Source: Microcoleus sp. FACHB-831
Lineage (GTDB): Bacteria; Cyanobacteriota; Cyanobacteriia; Cyanobacteriales; FACHB-T130
Direction of reading: 5' to 3'
Assembly: GCF_014695585.1 (NCBI RefSeq)
Contig: NZ_JACJON010000068.1
Coordinates: forward strand, 124,001 to 188,000
DNA length: 64,000 bases
The translations under genes and the position numbers were made by a program. Under the pieces are notes generated by a model that saw only the letters and a program-made list of their open reading frames with translations, searched no databases and was not told the DNA's origin. This document shows, piece after piece, positions 44,734-52,993 of this stretch (position 1 is the first letter of the stretch; each line of letters starts with the position of its first letter).

Positions 44734-45108
44734 CTACACCCAACGCCCGACTACTAAGCGGACGGTTCCATCTACCAAAGTTTCTTCTTCTTCAACATTA
44801 AAACCTTGGTTTTGTACCGTCGCCATCAGGGTTTTGTGGGCATATTTTTGGGTGATTGAATTAACAAACTGTTGTTGGTTAATTCTCGCGCCCCAAAAAT
44901 CTGCAACTAACTCATAGTTTTCCCCACTGCGGCGAAAGCCCAAGTCATAGCCATTGTCTTGGCGAATTACATAATCAGCCTGGGTGGTATCGCCTTGATA
45001 TCCCCTGACGGCTGTGTTGCACTTCACCTGATAGCCTAGTTCCTGCAATACCTCATGCAAGACTTCACCATTTTTGATTTGGACTTTAATTGTTGTGAAA
45101 TGAGACAT
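44734..45108 (-). CDS. DUF1257 (Ycf35-like) protein, copy 3
   Basis: A 124-residue DUF1257 protein: MSHFTTIKVQIKN at the start, DYVIRQDNGYDLGFRR, KYAHKTLMATVQNQGF and the ending RLVVGRW. DUF1257 is the family of plastid Ycf35. The last of three tandem copies; pairwise resemblance is highest to the next copy at 45234. A GAGGTTAAAT leader lies before the ATG, similar to that of copy 2. The set probably works with the Ycf46-type ATPase upstream (from known gene linkage). Confidence 0.88.
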   Translation of the reverse strand: MSHFTTIKVQIKNGEVLHEVLQELGYQVKCNTAVRGYQGDTTQADYVIRQDNGYDLGFRRSGENYELVADFWGARINQQQFVNSITQKYAHKTLMATVQNQGFNVEEEETLVDGTVRLVVGRWV

Positions 45109-45233
45109 GGAAATTTAACCTCAGTTATATATTTTATCAAGAGCGATCGCGCGGGCTTAGAAGTAAAAGTCAAAAGGCAAAAGTAAATATTTTTTCTTTC
45201 TTTTGCATCACAGCTTTTTGCCTTCTTTGTTGA

Positions 45234-45602
45234 TTATACCCACCGTCCCACTACCACTCGCAGGGTTCCATCTACCATTATTTCTTCCTCCTCAACCGTG
45301 AAGCCCTGCTCTTTTGCTGTCGCCATCAGAGTTTTGTGAGCATACTTGTGGTTAATCTCATTCATAACATTCTGTGGCATCAACCCACCACCGCGCATCA
45401 AAATCTCATAGGTTTCCCCGTCGCGGCGAAAGCCCCAGTCATACCCGTGCGGACGCCGGATTACATACTCAGCTTCTTTGGTATTGCCGAATGGATCTGC
45501 AACCAGGGCATTGTACTCAATTTTATACCCTAGCTCCTGCAACGCCTGATGCAGAATCTCGCCGTTTTTGATTTGGACTTTAATCTTGGTTAAATGGGAC
45601 AT
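45234..45602 (-). CDS. DUF1257 (Ycf35-like) protein, copy 2
   Basis: A 122-residue paralogue (MSHLTKIKVQIKN; EYVIRRPHGYDWGFRR; KYAHKTLMATAKEQGF; LRVVVGRW). The ATG at 45602 with GAGG upstream and the family's start word is chosen over the frame from 45650. It is close to copy 3 and more distant from copy 1, which suggests a recent duplication. A/T-rich repeats (CAAAAGGCAAAAG type) fill the gaps between the copies. Confidence 0.88.
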   Translation of the reverse strand: MSHLTKIKVQIKNGEILHQALQELGYKIEYNALVADPFGNTKEAEYVIRRPHGYDWGFRRDGETYEILMRGGGLMPQNVMNEINHKYAHKTLMATAKEQGFTVEEEEIMVDGTLRVVVGRWV

Positions 45603-45709
45603 AATAATTTTAACCTCGTTAATGAGTGGGCGATCGCAGTCACAAGTCAAAATTAAAATTCAAAAGCAAAAAGGCAAATTCCATACTGTTTGTTTTGCCT
45701 TTTTACTTT

Positions 45710-46120
45710 TTAAGCCCAGCGTCCTACTACTACCCGAATAGTTCCATCGGCTAAAACTTCTTCCTCCTCAACTGTAAATCCTTGCGCTGGTGCTGTCTCC
45801 ATTAAGGTGTGATAGCCATAGCGTTGAGTGAGTTGGTTTAGCCATTGCTGCGAATACTGGTAGGCGCGGTCGTACTCAGAAATAATGGCTTCAAACTGCC
45901 CATCTTCTTGTCGCTTGAAACCAATATCGTTGCTTGCTGAACCTAGATGTTGACGACGGATAATTACCTCTGCTGTCTGCTCCCGTACATCCCCTACAAA
46001 GCCATAAAGGTGTTGAGCGTCATTATGAACTTCAACATTCTTGAAGCCCACATCTTCCAGTGCTTTCACGAGGGCCTCTTGATTTTTAATTTGCGTCTTG
46101 ATGGAAGTAAAGTGTGACAT
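45710..46120 (-). CDS. DUF1257 (Ycf35-like) protein, copy 1
   Basis: A 136-residue DUF1257 protein (MSHFTSIKTQIKN; EVIIRRQHLGSASNDIGFKR; RYGYHTLMETAPAQGF; IRVVVGRW). An extended middle segment and VGFKNVEVHND distinguish it from the other two copies; it looks like the ancestral, Ycf35-type member. It lies 117 bases after the Ycf46-type ATPase gene on the same strand. Confidence 0.88.
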   Translation of the reverse strand: MSHFTSIKTQIKNQEALVKALEDVGFKNVEVHNDAQHLYGFVGDVREQTAEVIIRRQHLGSASNDIGFKRQEDGQFEAIISEYDRAYQYSQQWLNQLTQRYGYHTLMETAPAQGFTVEEEEVLADGTIRVVVGRWA

Positions 46121-46237
46121 AAGTAATGGTTAATGAGTAATGAAAAATGGGTAATGGGTAATGCAGAAGAATAAACATTATTTATGTTCTATTCGCAATA
46201 CCCGATTACCACTAGCCATGAAAGCTGGACAAAATAA

Positions 46238-47938
46238 TTAATCAACTTCTAGGGGGTCAATTCCGCGCTGGATTGTATATTTTTTCAATTCCTCAACCAG
46301 GTGGCTATCATTAGAAGCAGTTCTAGCACCAGCTTCAGCCGCCCATTGTTTCAAGTCTAAGATTTGGGCGCGAGCGATCGCAGCTAAGGGTACCGTCTCT
46401 TCTGTTGAACGCAGTATATCCTCTGTTGTAAAATCCTGCCTTTGGCCATTGGTTCCTCGTCCAAACGCCCTGTGCATCGCATCAATAATCACCTGCTCAA
46501 TCTCAGCACCGCTGAAATTTTTCGCTTGACGAGACAACAACCCTAAATCAAACTCGCGCAAGCGACTAGGACGCAAGCGCTGCAAATGCACTTTGAAAAT
46601 TTCCTTACGTTCTGTTTCTGTCGGCAAATTCAAAAAGAAAATCTCATCAAATCGCCCCTTTCTCAACAACTCCGCAGGCAAAATTCGCACGTTATTCGCA
46701 GTCGCCACAATAAACACCGGGCTAGTTTTCTCCTGCATCCAGGTAATCAAACTGCCAAATACACGCCGCGAAGTTCCAGAATCTCCATCGGCGCCCATTG
46801 TCAGGCTGCCAAACGCCTTATCAATTTCATCAATCCACAGCACGCAGGGAGCCATTGCTTCAGCTACCTGAATCATCTTCCGCACTTGGTTTTCGCTTTC
46901 GCCGACAATTCCAGCAAACAAGCGTCCCGAATCTAAGCGCAATAAAGGCAATCGCCATTCATGAGCGATAGTCTTAGCTGAAAGCGATTTACCAGTACCT
47001 TGAATTCCCACCAGCAATACACCTTTGGGGTTAGGAATTCCATAGCGTCTAGCTTCTTCACTAAATGCATCTTGGCGCATCCGCACCCACTGTTTCAAAT
47101 TCTCCAATCCACCCACATTTTTCAGGGATTCTTTGGAAGTGTAAAACTCTAAAATCCCTGTCTGGCGAATTGTTTGCTTTTTCTCCTCCAACACTCCGTC
47201 AATATCCGTTTCATTGATATGTTGTTTAGCTGCCAAAGCCTTCGCTAAGACGCGCTGAATTCTGGCTCGACTTAATCCTTGGCAAGCTTTTATTAGCTGT
47301 TCCCGTGCTAATCCAGTTATCTTTAATTTTTCAGGGACTACCAGTTGGGAAATTAGGTAATTAATTTCTTCCACGTTGGGCAAGGGGAAATCAACTACGG
47401 TCACTTCTTCCATCAAATCTGCTGGCAGTTCTAGGGCGTGACTGAGGATTATTAACGTTTTGCGACTGCGTTTCAGTTCTCGCGCTAGAGTTCTCAACTC
47501 TCGCACCACTGGGGAATGCTTATCGCTGTAGGGATAGTGCATTTTTAAAATAGGGTGCAAATCGCGCAGCACAAAGATAGTGGGGTCTTTGGTATCGCTG
47601 CGAATCCGCAACAATGCGCCCATGATCGAGCCTTTATCGGCACCGTTGTCATCCCAGCCGCGCACGATATCCCACATTAATATTTTGCGCTCTGCGCCGA
47701 TCCGTCCAGCCACATCGAGCAAAACGTCCTCTACGGGTTCTTCTTCTACGCTAACGATGTAAAGCAGGGGGTAATGGGCGCGGATCATTAAATCCAGCTT
47801 ATTCACCAGCGCGGCATGGGGGCTGGTGTTACCGCCCAGGATGGCATCAGAGGTTCCGGGCTGCTTTGGAGTATTGCTCATTGGAATTCTATCCCGAATT
47901 TTGGCGAGGACGCCGGGGGCTGTTGCATTGATATCCAT
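46238..47938 (-). CDS. ycf46: Ycf46-type AAA ATPase
   Basis: A 566-residue ATPase. The N-terminal half (HYPLLYIVSVEEEPVEDVL) is typical of Ycf46. The AAA core has Walker A GIQGTGKS, Walker B LWIDEIDKAFG and the arginine-finger region LRKGRFDE. Ycf46 proteins have been tied to inorganic-carbon and light responses in Synechocystis (established only in part). The start at 47938 gives a 19-residue extension before MSNTPKQPG (47881); neither start has a strong ribosome-binding site. Its neighbours are three DUF1257 genes. Confidence 0.88.
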   Translation of the reverse strand: MDINATAPGVLAKIRDRIPMSNTPKQPGTSDAILGGNTSPHAALVNKLDLMIRAHYPLLYIVSVEEEPVEDVLLDVAGRIGAERKILMWDIVRGWDDNGADKGSIMGALLRIRSDTKDPTIFVLRDLHPILKMHYPYSDKHSPVVRELRTLARELKRSRKTLIILSHALELPADLMEEVTVVDFPLPNVEEINYLISQLVVPEKLKITGLAREQLIKACQGLSRARIQRVLAKALAAKQHINETDIDGVLEEKKQTIRQTGILEFYTSKESLKNVGGLENLKQWVRMRQDAFSEEARRYGIPNPKGVLLVGIQGTGKSLSAKTIAHEWRLPLLRLDSGRLFAGIVGESENQVRKMIQVAEAMAPCVLWIDEIDKAFGSLTMGADGDSGTSRRVFGSLITWMQEKTSPVFIVATANNVRILPAELLRKGRFDEIFFLNLPTETERKEIFKVHLQRLRPSRLREFDLGLLSRQAKNFSGAEIEQVIIDAMHRAFGRGTNGQRQDFTTEDILRSTEETVPLAAIARAQILDLKQWAAEAGARTASNDSHLVEELKKYTIQRGIDPLEVD

Positions 47939-48086
47939 CTAATTTAGCAAGTAGAACAGGGGTGTCACCAGCAAGCCGACCAGAAGCGATCGCGGAGTGA
48001 AGCGGCTAGCTGTGAGACAATGAGCGATCGCGGACTGTCCAGCTACAGAACGCCGCCCGATTACTTAAAGAGGAATAAATTTTCAA

Positions 48087-48572
48087 ATGAGTACCACAGT
48101 CGCAGACATCGCAGTAAAAACCATCAACGGTGAAGAAAAGCAGCTTGGGGAGTACGCCGGGAATGTTTTGCTGATTGTCAACGTCGCGTCGCAGTGCGGC
48201 TATACGCCTCAATACACGGGGCTGGAAAAATTAAACGAGAAGTACGGTAGCCAAGGATTGCGCGTCCTCGGTTTCCCCTGCAACGATTTCGGCGCGCAGG
48301 AACCAGGTAGCCCTGAAGAAATTATGAATTTCTGCACTACCAATTTTGGCGTTAAATTCGATATGTTCGACAAAGTTAAGGCCAAAGGTTCGGGACAGCA
48401 CCCGCTTTATAATCGCCTCACCAATGCAGTCGATCCAAAAGGCGATGTAGGCTGGAACTTTGAAAAATTCTTAGTCAACAAACAAGGCGAAGTTGTAGCG
48501 CGATTCAAGAGCGGCGTCAAGCCAGATTCACCAGAATTGATTGCAGCAATTGAGAAGGAATTAGCTAAATAA
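48087..48572 (+). CDS. gpx: Glutathione peroxidase (cysteine type)
   Basis: A 161-residue thioredoxin-fold peroxidase. The active site NVASQCGYTPQY has Cys (not Sec), with the supporting Gln/Trp region in WNFEKFLV and FPCNDFGAQEPG. It reduces lipid and hydrogen peroxides; cyanobacterial members mostly use NADPH or thioredoxin. A GAGGAATAAA ribosome-binding region precedes the ATG. A hairpin 10 bases after the stop may end the transcript. Confidence 0.93.
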   Translation: MSTTVADIAVKTINGEEKQLGEYAGNVLLIVNVASQCGYTPQYTGLEKLNEKYGSQGLRVLGFPCNDFGAQEPGSPEEIMNFCTTNFGVKFDMFDKVKAKGSGQHPLYNRLTNAVDPKGDVGWNFEKFLVNKQGEVVARFKSGVKPDSPELIAAIEKELAK

Positions 48573-48581
48573 TACTTCTAG

Positions 48582-48602
48582 TTCCCTAGCTATGCTAGGG
48601 AA
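48582..48602 (+). terminator. Hairpin after the glutathione peroxidase gene
   Basis: TTCCCTAGC and GCTAGGGAA, 9 bp, loop TAT; no clear T-run. Confidence 0.5.
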
Positions 48603-48612
48603 TGATTTCGGC

Positions 48613-48677
48613 AGGCTCCAGCCTCCAGTATTGCAGAGGCAGCAGCCCTCTCGATGTTCGTTATTAGGCTGGAGCCT
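48613..48677. repeat. Inverted repeat AGGCTCCAGCCT/AGGCTGGAGCCT
   Basis: 12-bp perfect arms at 48613-48624 and 48666-48677. It is a member of a GGAGCCT-rich dispersed repeat common in filamentous cyanobacteria. Confidence 0.6.
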
Positions 48678-48702
48678 GGTAACGAGAATATCCCCAATAT
48701 TT

Positions 48703-49119
48703 ATGCAAAACAAAACTAATCTCACAGTTCAAGAGGCACACAAGATTCTTAAGGCTTTCGACTGCATAAACAACAATACTGCATCAACACCAAATAAAGC
48801 CTTAATTCGCGAAGCTCTACTTCTTACAACCGATTTTTCCGATTACGAAATATTAGGAATTTGCGCTGATACAGCAGAGCAGGGTATCTTGGCCCTAAAA
48901 AGTTATGCAGATGCTTTGGGCTATGAACCAAATTTGAATATAGGAGCGATCGCAGGGCCAGTTTATATCAAATTCAACCCCAAAACCAACTTGTGTTATA
49001 TCGATTCCTATCAAGGAAATCATCGCGGCGTGCTTGTATCCTGCCAATCTGCCTATGATGGGGGAATCAACGAAATGTACGGTCATTTACCACTAGATTT
49101 ATTTTTGGCTGAAGCTTAA
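48703..49119 (+). CDS. DUF1824 family protein
   Basis: A 138-residue soluble protein. The ending VSCQSAYDGGINEMYGHLPLDLF is the DUF1824 signature; the rest is helical then beta. The ATG at 48703 is used because the longer frame begins inside a repeat. The epimerase gene follows 2 bases after its stop, so the two are one transcript. Function unknown. Confidence 0.83.
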   Translation: MQNKTNLTVQEAHKILKAFDCINNNTASTPNKALIREALLLTTDFSDYEILGICADTAEQGILALKSYADALGYEPNLNIGAIAGPVYIKFNPKTNLCYIDSYQGNHRGVLVSCQSAYDGGINEMYGHLPLDLFLAEA

Positions 49120-49121
49120 GC

Positions 49122-49943
49122 ATGAACGTTGCAATTGTTGGTTGTGGTTATGTGGGTAAAACAGTTGCCCGCTATTGGCGTGAAGAGTTAGGTTTAGTCG
49201 TTACTGTAACTACAACTACTCCGGCGCGTGTTGCAGAAATGGAAGCGATCGCGCAACGAGTAGTTGTAGTTAAAGGCAATGACACAACAGGTTTAGAATC
49301 TGTTATAAAAAATCAGGATACTGTCGTTTTAAGTGTTGGCGCTGCTAATGCCAATGTCTACGAAGAAACTTACCTGCAAACTGCTAAAACCCTAGTCGAA
49401 GTTTTAAAGCAAACTCCCTCTGTGCGACAGGTAATCTACACAGGTAGTTATGCTGTCTACGGCGACAGAGATGGCGCGTGGGTGGATGAAGATACGCCAG
49501 TTGCACCTGCTAATGCAAATGGCCAAATTCTCTGCGATACAGAGCAAGTGTTGCTATCAGCATCGGGGGAAAACCTCCGCGTTTGTATCTTACGCTTGGG
49601 CGGAATTCACGGCCCTGGTAGAGAACTGGTTAAAATATTTGGTAGAGTTGCTGGCACAACTCGTCCTGGTAATGGGGACGAGCCAACAAATTGGATTCAC
49701 CTCGATGATATTGTTGCTGCTGTCGAGTTTGCCCGTTTGCACCGATTGCAAGGCATTTATAATCTTGTGGATGATGCCCATTTGACAAGCCGAGAATTGC
49801 TCGATCGCGTGTGCGAACAGCATAATTTACCTAAAGTTTCATGGGATGCATCGCTACCTAAAGTAAGACCTTACAATGCGCTGGTTTCCAATCAAAAGTT
49901 GAAAGCAGCAGGTTTCCAATTAATTCACCCGGAAACGATATAA
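49122..49943 (+). CDS. NAD(P)-dependent epimerase/dehydratase (YeeZ-like SDR)
   Basis: A 273-residue extended short-chain dehydrogenase. The Rossmann motif VGCGYVGKTVA lies at the start; TGSYAVYGD holds the catalytic-type Tyr region; RLGGIHGPGR and NWIHLDDIV match the YeeZ group. Substrate unknown, probably a nucleotide sugar or similar. It starts 2 bases after the DUF1824 gene. Confidence 0.88.
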   Translation: MNVAIVGCGYVGKTVARYWREELGLVVTVTTTTPARVAEMEAIAQRVVVVKGNDTTGLESVIKNQDTVVLSVGAANANVYEETYLQTAKTLVEVLKQTPSVRQVIYTGSYAVYGDRDGAWVDEDTPVAPANANGQILCDTEQVLLSASGENLRVCILRLGGIHGPGRELVKIFGRVAGTTRPGNGDEPTNWIHLDDIVAAVEFARLHRLQGIYNLVDDAHLTSRELLDRVCEQHNLPKVSWDASLPKVRPYNALVSNQKLKAAGFQLIHPETI

Positions 49944-49996
49944 GTTGGGGAATGGGGAATTGAACTATGAACGATGAACCATAAACTATTTTTTTT

Positions 49997-51166
49997 ATGC
50001 AAACTGAATCTTATCGAATGCAGGCGGTGCAGTCGCCAATTATTCCTGTTGTTGCGGAGTTAATTCGCCAATGTCCGGGAACGATTTCGCTGGGTCAGGG
50101 TGTTGTTTATTATGGCCCGCCGCAAGAAGCGATCGCGCAACTCCCCAAATTCTTATCCGATTGTGAAAATCACAAGTACAAACCCGTACTTGGTATAGCG
50201 CCGTTAGTTGATGCGATCGCAGCTAAATTAAAAGCCGAAAATAGCATTGACATCAACACCAAAAACTGCATTGTTGTCACCGCTGGCAGCAATATGGCGT
50301 TTATGAATGCGGTGTTAGCTATTACTAATCCAGGCGACGAGATTATCCTGCAAACGCCTTACTACTTCAACCACGAAATGGCGATCGCTATGGCTAGTTG
50401 CCGTCCAGTTATCGTCGCTACGGACGAAAATTATCAACTGCGTCCCGACGCTATCCGCGAAGCAATTACTGATAAAACGCGGGCTGTTGTCACGATTTCA
50501 CCTAACAACCCCAGCGGCGTGGTTTATCCTGAAGAAGCATTGCGCGAAGTCAATGAAATTTGCCGAAGTAAGGGAATATATCATATAAATGATGAAGCCT
50601 ATGAATATTTTACCTACAATAACGTAAAGCACTTTTCACCGGGCGCGATCGCTTCTAGCAGCGGACACACAATTTCTCTCTACACCCTCTCCAAAGCTTA
50701 TGGTTTTGCGAGTTGGCGCATTGGTTATATGGTAATTCCAGAACACCTGCGAGTTTCAGTAAATAAAATTCAGGATACAATTTTAATTTGCCCTCCGGTA
50801 ATTTCGCAGTATGCAGCATTAGGAGCATTGCAGGCGGGAGTAGGATATTGCCGGGAAAAAATGAGCGCGATCGCCTCCGTCCGAGAAACCGTGCTAAACG
50901 AACTCAACCGCATCCCCGATTTATGCACAATTCCACCAGCAGATGGAGCCTTCTATTTTCTGCTAAAAATTAATTCAAAATTAGATGCAATGGAATTAGT
51001 AGAACGATTAATCCGCGAACATGGCGTCGCCGTCATTCCCGGCACAACTTTTGGTATGGAAGACGGTTGCTATCTGCGCGTTGCTTATGGTGCTTTAGAG
51101 AAAGATACAGCAGCAGAAGGCATCGGACGATTAGTGCGGGGTTTGCAAACTATTTTAAAATCCTGA
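49997..51166 (+). CDS. PLP-dependent aminotransferase, class I/II
   Basis: A 389-residue fold-type I aminotransferase. SPNNPSG (substrate carboxylate loop), NDEAYEYF, and the Schiff-base lysine in TLSKAYGFASWRIGY are all present, with the C-terminal Arg region in CYLRVAYG. An N-terminal PGTISLGQGVVYYGPP is typical. The amino acid substrate cannot be read from the sequence. A hairpin lies just past the stop. Confidence 0.9.
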   Translation: MQTESYRMQAVQSPIIPVVAELIRQCPGTISLGQGVVYYGPPQEAIAQLPKFLSDCENHKYKPVLGIAPLVDAIAAKLKAENSIDINTKNCIVVTAGSNMAFMNAVLAITNPGDEIILQTPYYFNHEMAIAMASCRPVIVATDENYQLRPDAIREAITDKTRAVVTISPNNPSGVVYPEEALREVNEICRSKGIYHINDEAYEYFTYNNVKHFSPGAIASSSGHTISLYTLSKAYGFASWRIGYMVIPEHLRVSVNKIQDTILICPPVISQYAALGALQAGVGYCREKMSAIASVRETVLNELNRIPDLCTIPPADGAFYFLLKINSKLDAMELVERLIREHGVAVIPGTTFGMEDGCYLRVAYGALEKDTAAEGIGRLVRGLQTILKS

Positions 51167-51171
51167 CTTGT

Positions 51172-51196
51172 AGAGACGGCGATTTATCGCGTCTCT
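51172..51196 (+). terminator. Hairpin of AGAGACG repeat type
   Basis: AGAGACGGCGAT with ATCGCGTCTCT, one-base bulge, 6 bases after the aminotransferase stop. The word is a common cyanobacterial intergenic repeat. Confidence 0.55.
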
Positions 51197-51248
51197 CGAC
51201 TTAGATTCATCACTCCTTTCTCCCTTTTAAATCCAATCAACTCAAAGC

Positions 51249-52193
51249 ATGACAACACAACAAAATACCTTACCCAACTCTTTAATTATCGGCTGCTGGC
51301 AACTAGACGATCGCAGTTGGAAATCAATATCTGAAACCGAAATTGCCCGTGCTATAGATATTTACCAAGCTTTGGGTATCAACACATTTGATACAGCAGA
51401 CATCTACGGGCGCAGCGAGAGCATGCTGGGACGATTGCTAAAAGGAAGCGATGCCACAATTTTTACTAAAGCTGTTTTCTTCGGCAATATTCCCACACCC
51501 ACACAAATCCGCAGCAAAATTGAGAACTCTCTCCGCAATTTGCAGCGAGATGCGCTCGATTGCGTACAAGTACACTGGCACAACCCACAGCTAGATTTTG
51601 CCTCTACCTTTGCAACGCTAAAAGATTTTATGCAAGAGGGTAAAATCCGCAGGCTTGGCGTTACTAACTTCAACACGCCAATGTTGGAAAAAGCAGTGCA
51701 ATATGCTCCAATTAGCACTAACCAAATACAATACAGTTTAATTGATAGACGAGTAGAGAACTCAATGCAGGCGCTTTGTCTAAAGCATAACATTGCCCTG
51801 TTGCCATATGGCCCTCTAGCAGGCGGTTTCCTATCAGAAAAGTTCTGGAAAGTTGCCTCGCCTCCAAGCGAATCATCTCACGCTAGGGGCTTTTACTACA
51901 ACAGTATGCTCCGCGCACATGGCGGCTGGCAACCAGTACAAAATATGTTGGAAGCTTTGGCAGAAGTAGCACAGAAATATGATAAAACTATTTCTCAGAT
52001 TGCTCTAAACTGGGTTAAACAACAGCCTGGTGTTGCAGCGGTAATTTCTGGTTTAACCCTCAATCGTCAGCAGATTCAAAAGAATGTAGAAGCCTTAAGT
52101 TTGAGTTTAGACGAGGCAGATTTACAATTGCTCTCTGACCGTTCTGCAAGTCTATTTAAGCAAGCAGGTGATATTTACTCTTACGAACGATAA
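51249..52193 (+). CDS. Aldo/keto reductase
   Basis: A 314-residue TIM-barrel oxidoreductase. Catalytic tetrad: Asp and Tyr in FDTADIYG, Lys in FTKAVF and His in VQVHWHNP. The region IRRLGVTNFNTPMLEKA and the C-terminal AAVISGL complete the cofactor site. NADPH is the usual cofactor; the carbonyl substrate is unknown. Confidence 0.9.
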   Translation: MTTQQNTLPNSLIIGCWQLDDRSWKSISETEIARAIDIYQALGINTFDTADIYGRSESMLGRLLKGSDATIFTKAVFFGNIPTPTQIRSKIENSLRNLQRDALDCVQVHWHNPQLDFASTFATLKDFMQEGKIRRLGVTNFNTPMLEKAVQYAPISTNQIQYSLIDRRVENSMQALCLKHNIALLPYGPLAGGFLSEKFWKVASPPSESSHARGFYYNSMLRAHGGWQPVQNMLEALAEVAQKYDKTISQIALNWVKQQPGVAAVISGLTLNRQQIQKNVEALSLSLDEADLQLLSDRSASLFKQAGDIYSYER

Positions 52194-52224
52194 AGAAAAC
52201 TATCTTTTAACAAGGTGTCCATTT

Positions 52225-52797
52225 ATGAACAAATCGAATCCGTTACTAGAAAACTCAAACCAAGATCAGAAGTTGTCAGCTGATGGACAACAATCCATTA
52301 AATCGCGGTGGCCGCTAACATTTATATCCTTATGTTTAGCAGCCATATTTTCCATAGGGATATGGTTGTCATTATCAGGAGGAATGTCGATGTTTGCTGG
52401 AAAAAGGCCCACTAATTTAGGCGTGCAGTCAGGTCAATTAGCGGCGTGTCCTGGTACGCCAAACTGTGTCAGCAGCCAAAGCGGGGATGCTGGGCATAAA
52501 ATTGAGCCTTTTACTTATACTTCTACGCAAAATCAGGCGATCGCTGACCTCAAAAAAGTTATCCAAAGTTTAGAGAGAACTAAGATTATCTCAGAAACAG
52601 ATAATTACCTGTATGCAGAATTTACCAGTAAGCTGATGGGTTTTGTCGATGATGTAGAGTTTTATTTAGATGAAAGCTCAAAAACGATTCACGTGCGTTC
52701 TGCTTCGCGTTTAGGGGAGTCAGATTTGGGAGTGAATCGTAAGAGAATAGAGACAATTAGAGCGAAACTTCAAGAACTGAAAACCCAGGCTGGTTAG
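52225..52797 (+). CDS. DUF1499 membrane-anchored protein
   Basis: A 190-residue protein. The ATG at 52225 begins MNKSNPLLENS; residues about 30-52 are a membrane helix (LTFISLCLAAIFSIGIWLSL). The DUF1499 domain follows with CPGTPNCVSSQ, GFVDDVEFYLDES and IHVRSASRLGESDLGVN. Function unknown; the DUF1499 domain would face away from the short N-terminal tail. It starts 31 bases after the aldo/keto reductase gene. Confidence 0.83.
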   Translation: MNKSNPLLENSNQDQKLSADGQQSIKSRWPLTFISLCLAAIFSIGIWLSLSGGMSMFAGKRPTNLGVQSGQLAACPGTPNCVSSQSGDAGHKIEPFTYTSTQNQAIADLKKVIQSLERTKIISETDNYLYAEFTSKLMGFVDDVEFYLDESSKTIHVRSASRLGESDLGVNRKRIETIRAKLQELKTQAG

Positions 52798-52825
52798 CAC
52801 TAACAATCCTTTGATATTCCCGCAA

Positions 52826-52882
52826 CCCCCCTTAGTAAGGGGGGCTTAGAAAACAAATGCTATCCCCGTTTATAAGGGGATA
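52826..52882. repeat. Two consecutive short hairpins
   Basis: CCCCCCTTA/TAAGGGGGG (52826-52844) and TATCCCC/GGGGATA (52861-52882). They may end the DUF1499 transcript. Confidence 0.5.
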
Positions 52883-52993
52883 CGGGAGATAAGATTTCTG
52901 AATTCAAACTGTTAACCGAATTATATTAGAAGTGAAAGTATCCCGCGATCGCGCAAATCGTGTAACGCTAAAAAAAGAATTTAGAGGTGTGCG

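Noticed and set aside
44546-44743. 65-codon minus-strand frame
   Set aside because: It spans G/C-rich intergenic repeat words and has no recognisable features.
48592-48702. N-terminal extension of the DUF1824 gene
   Set aside because: It is translated from a dispersed GGAGCCT repeat; the family start is at 48703.
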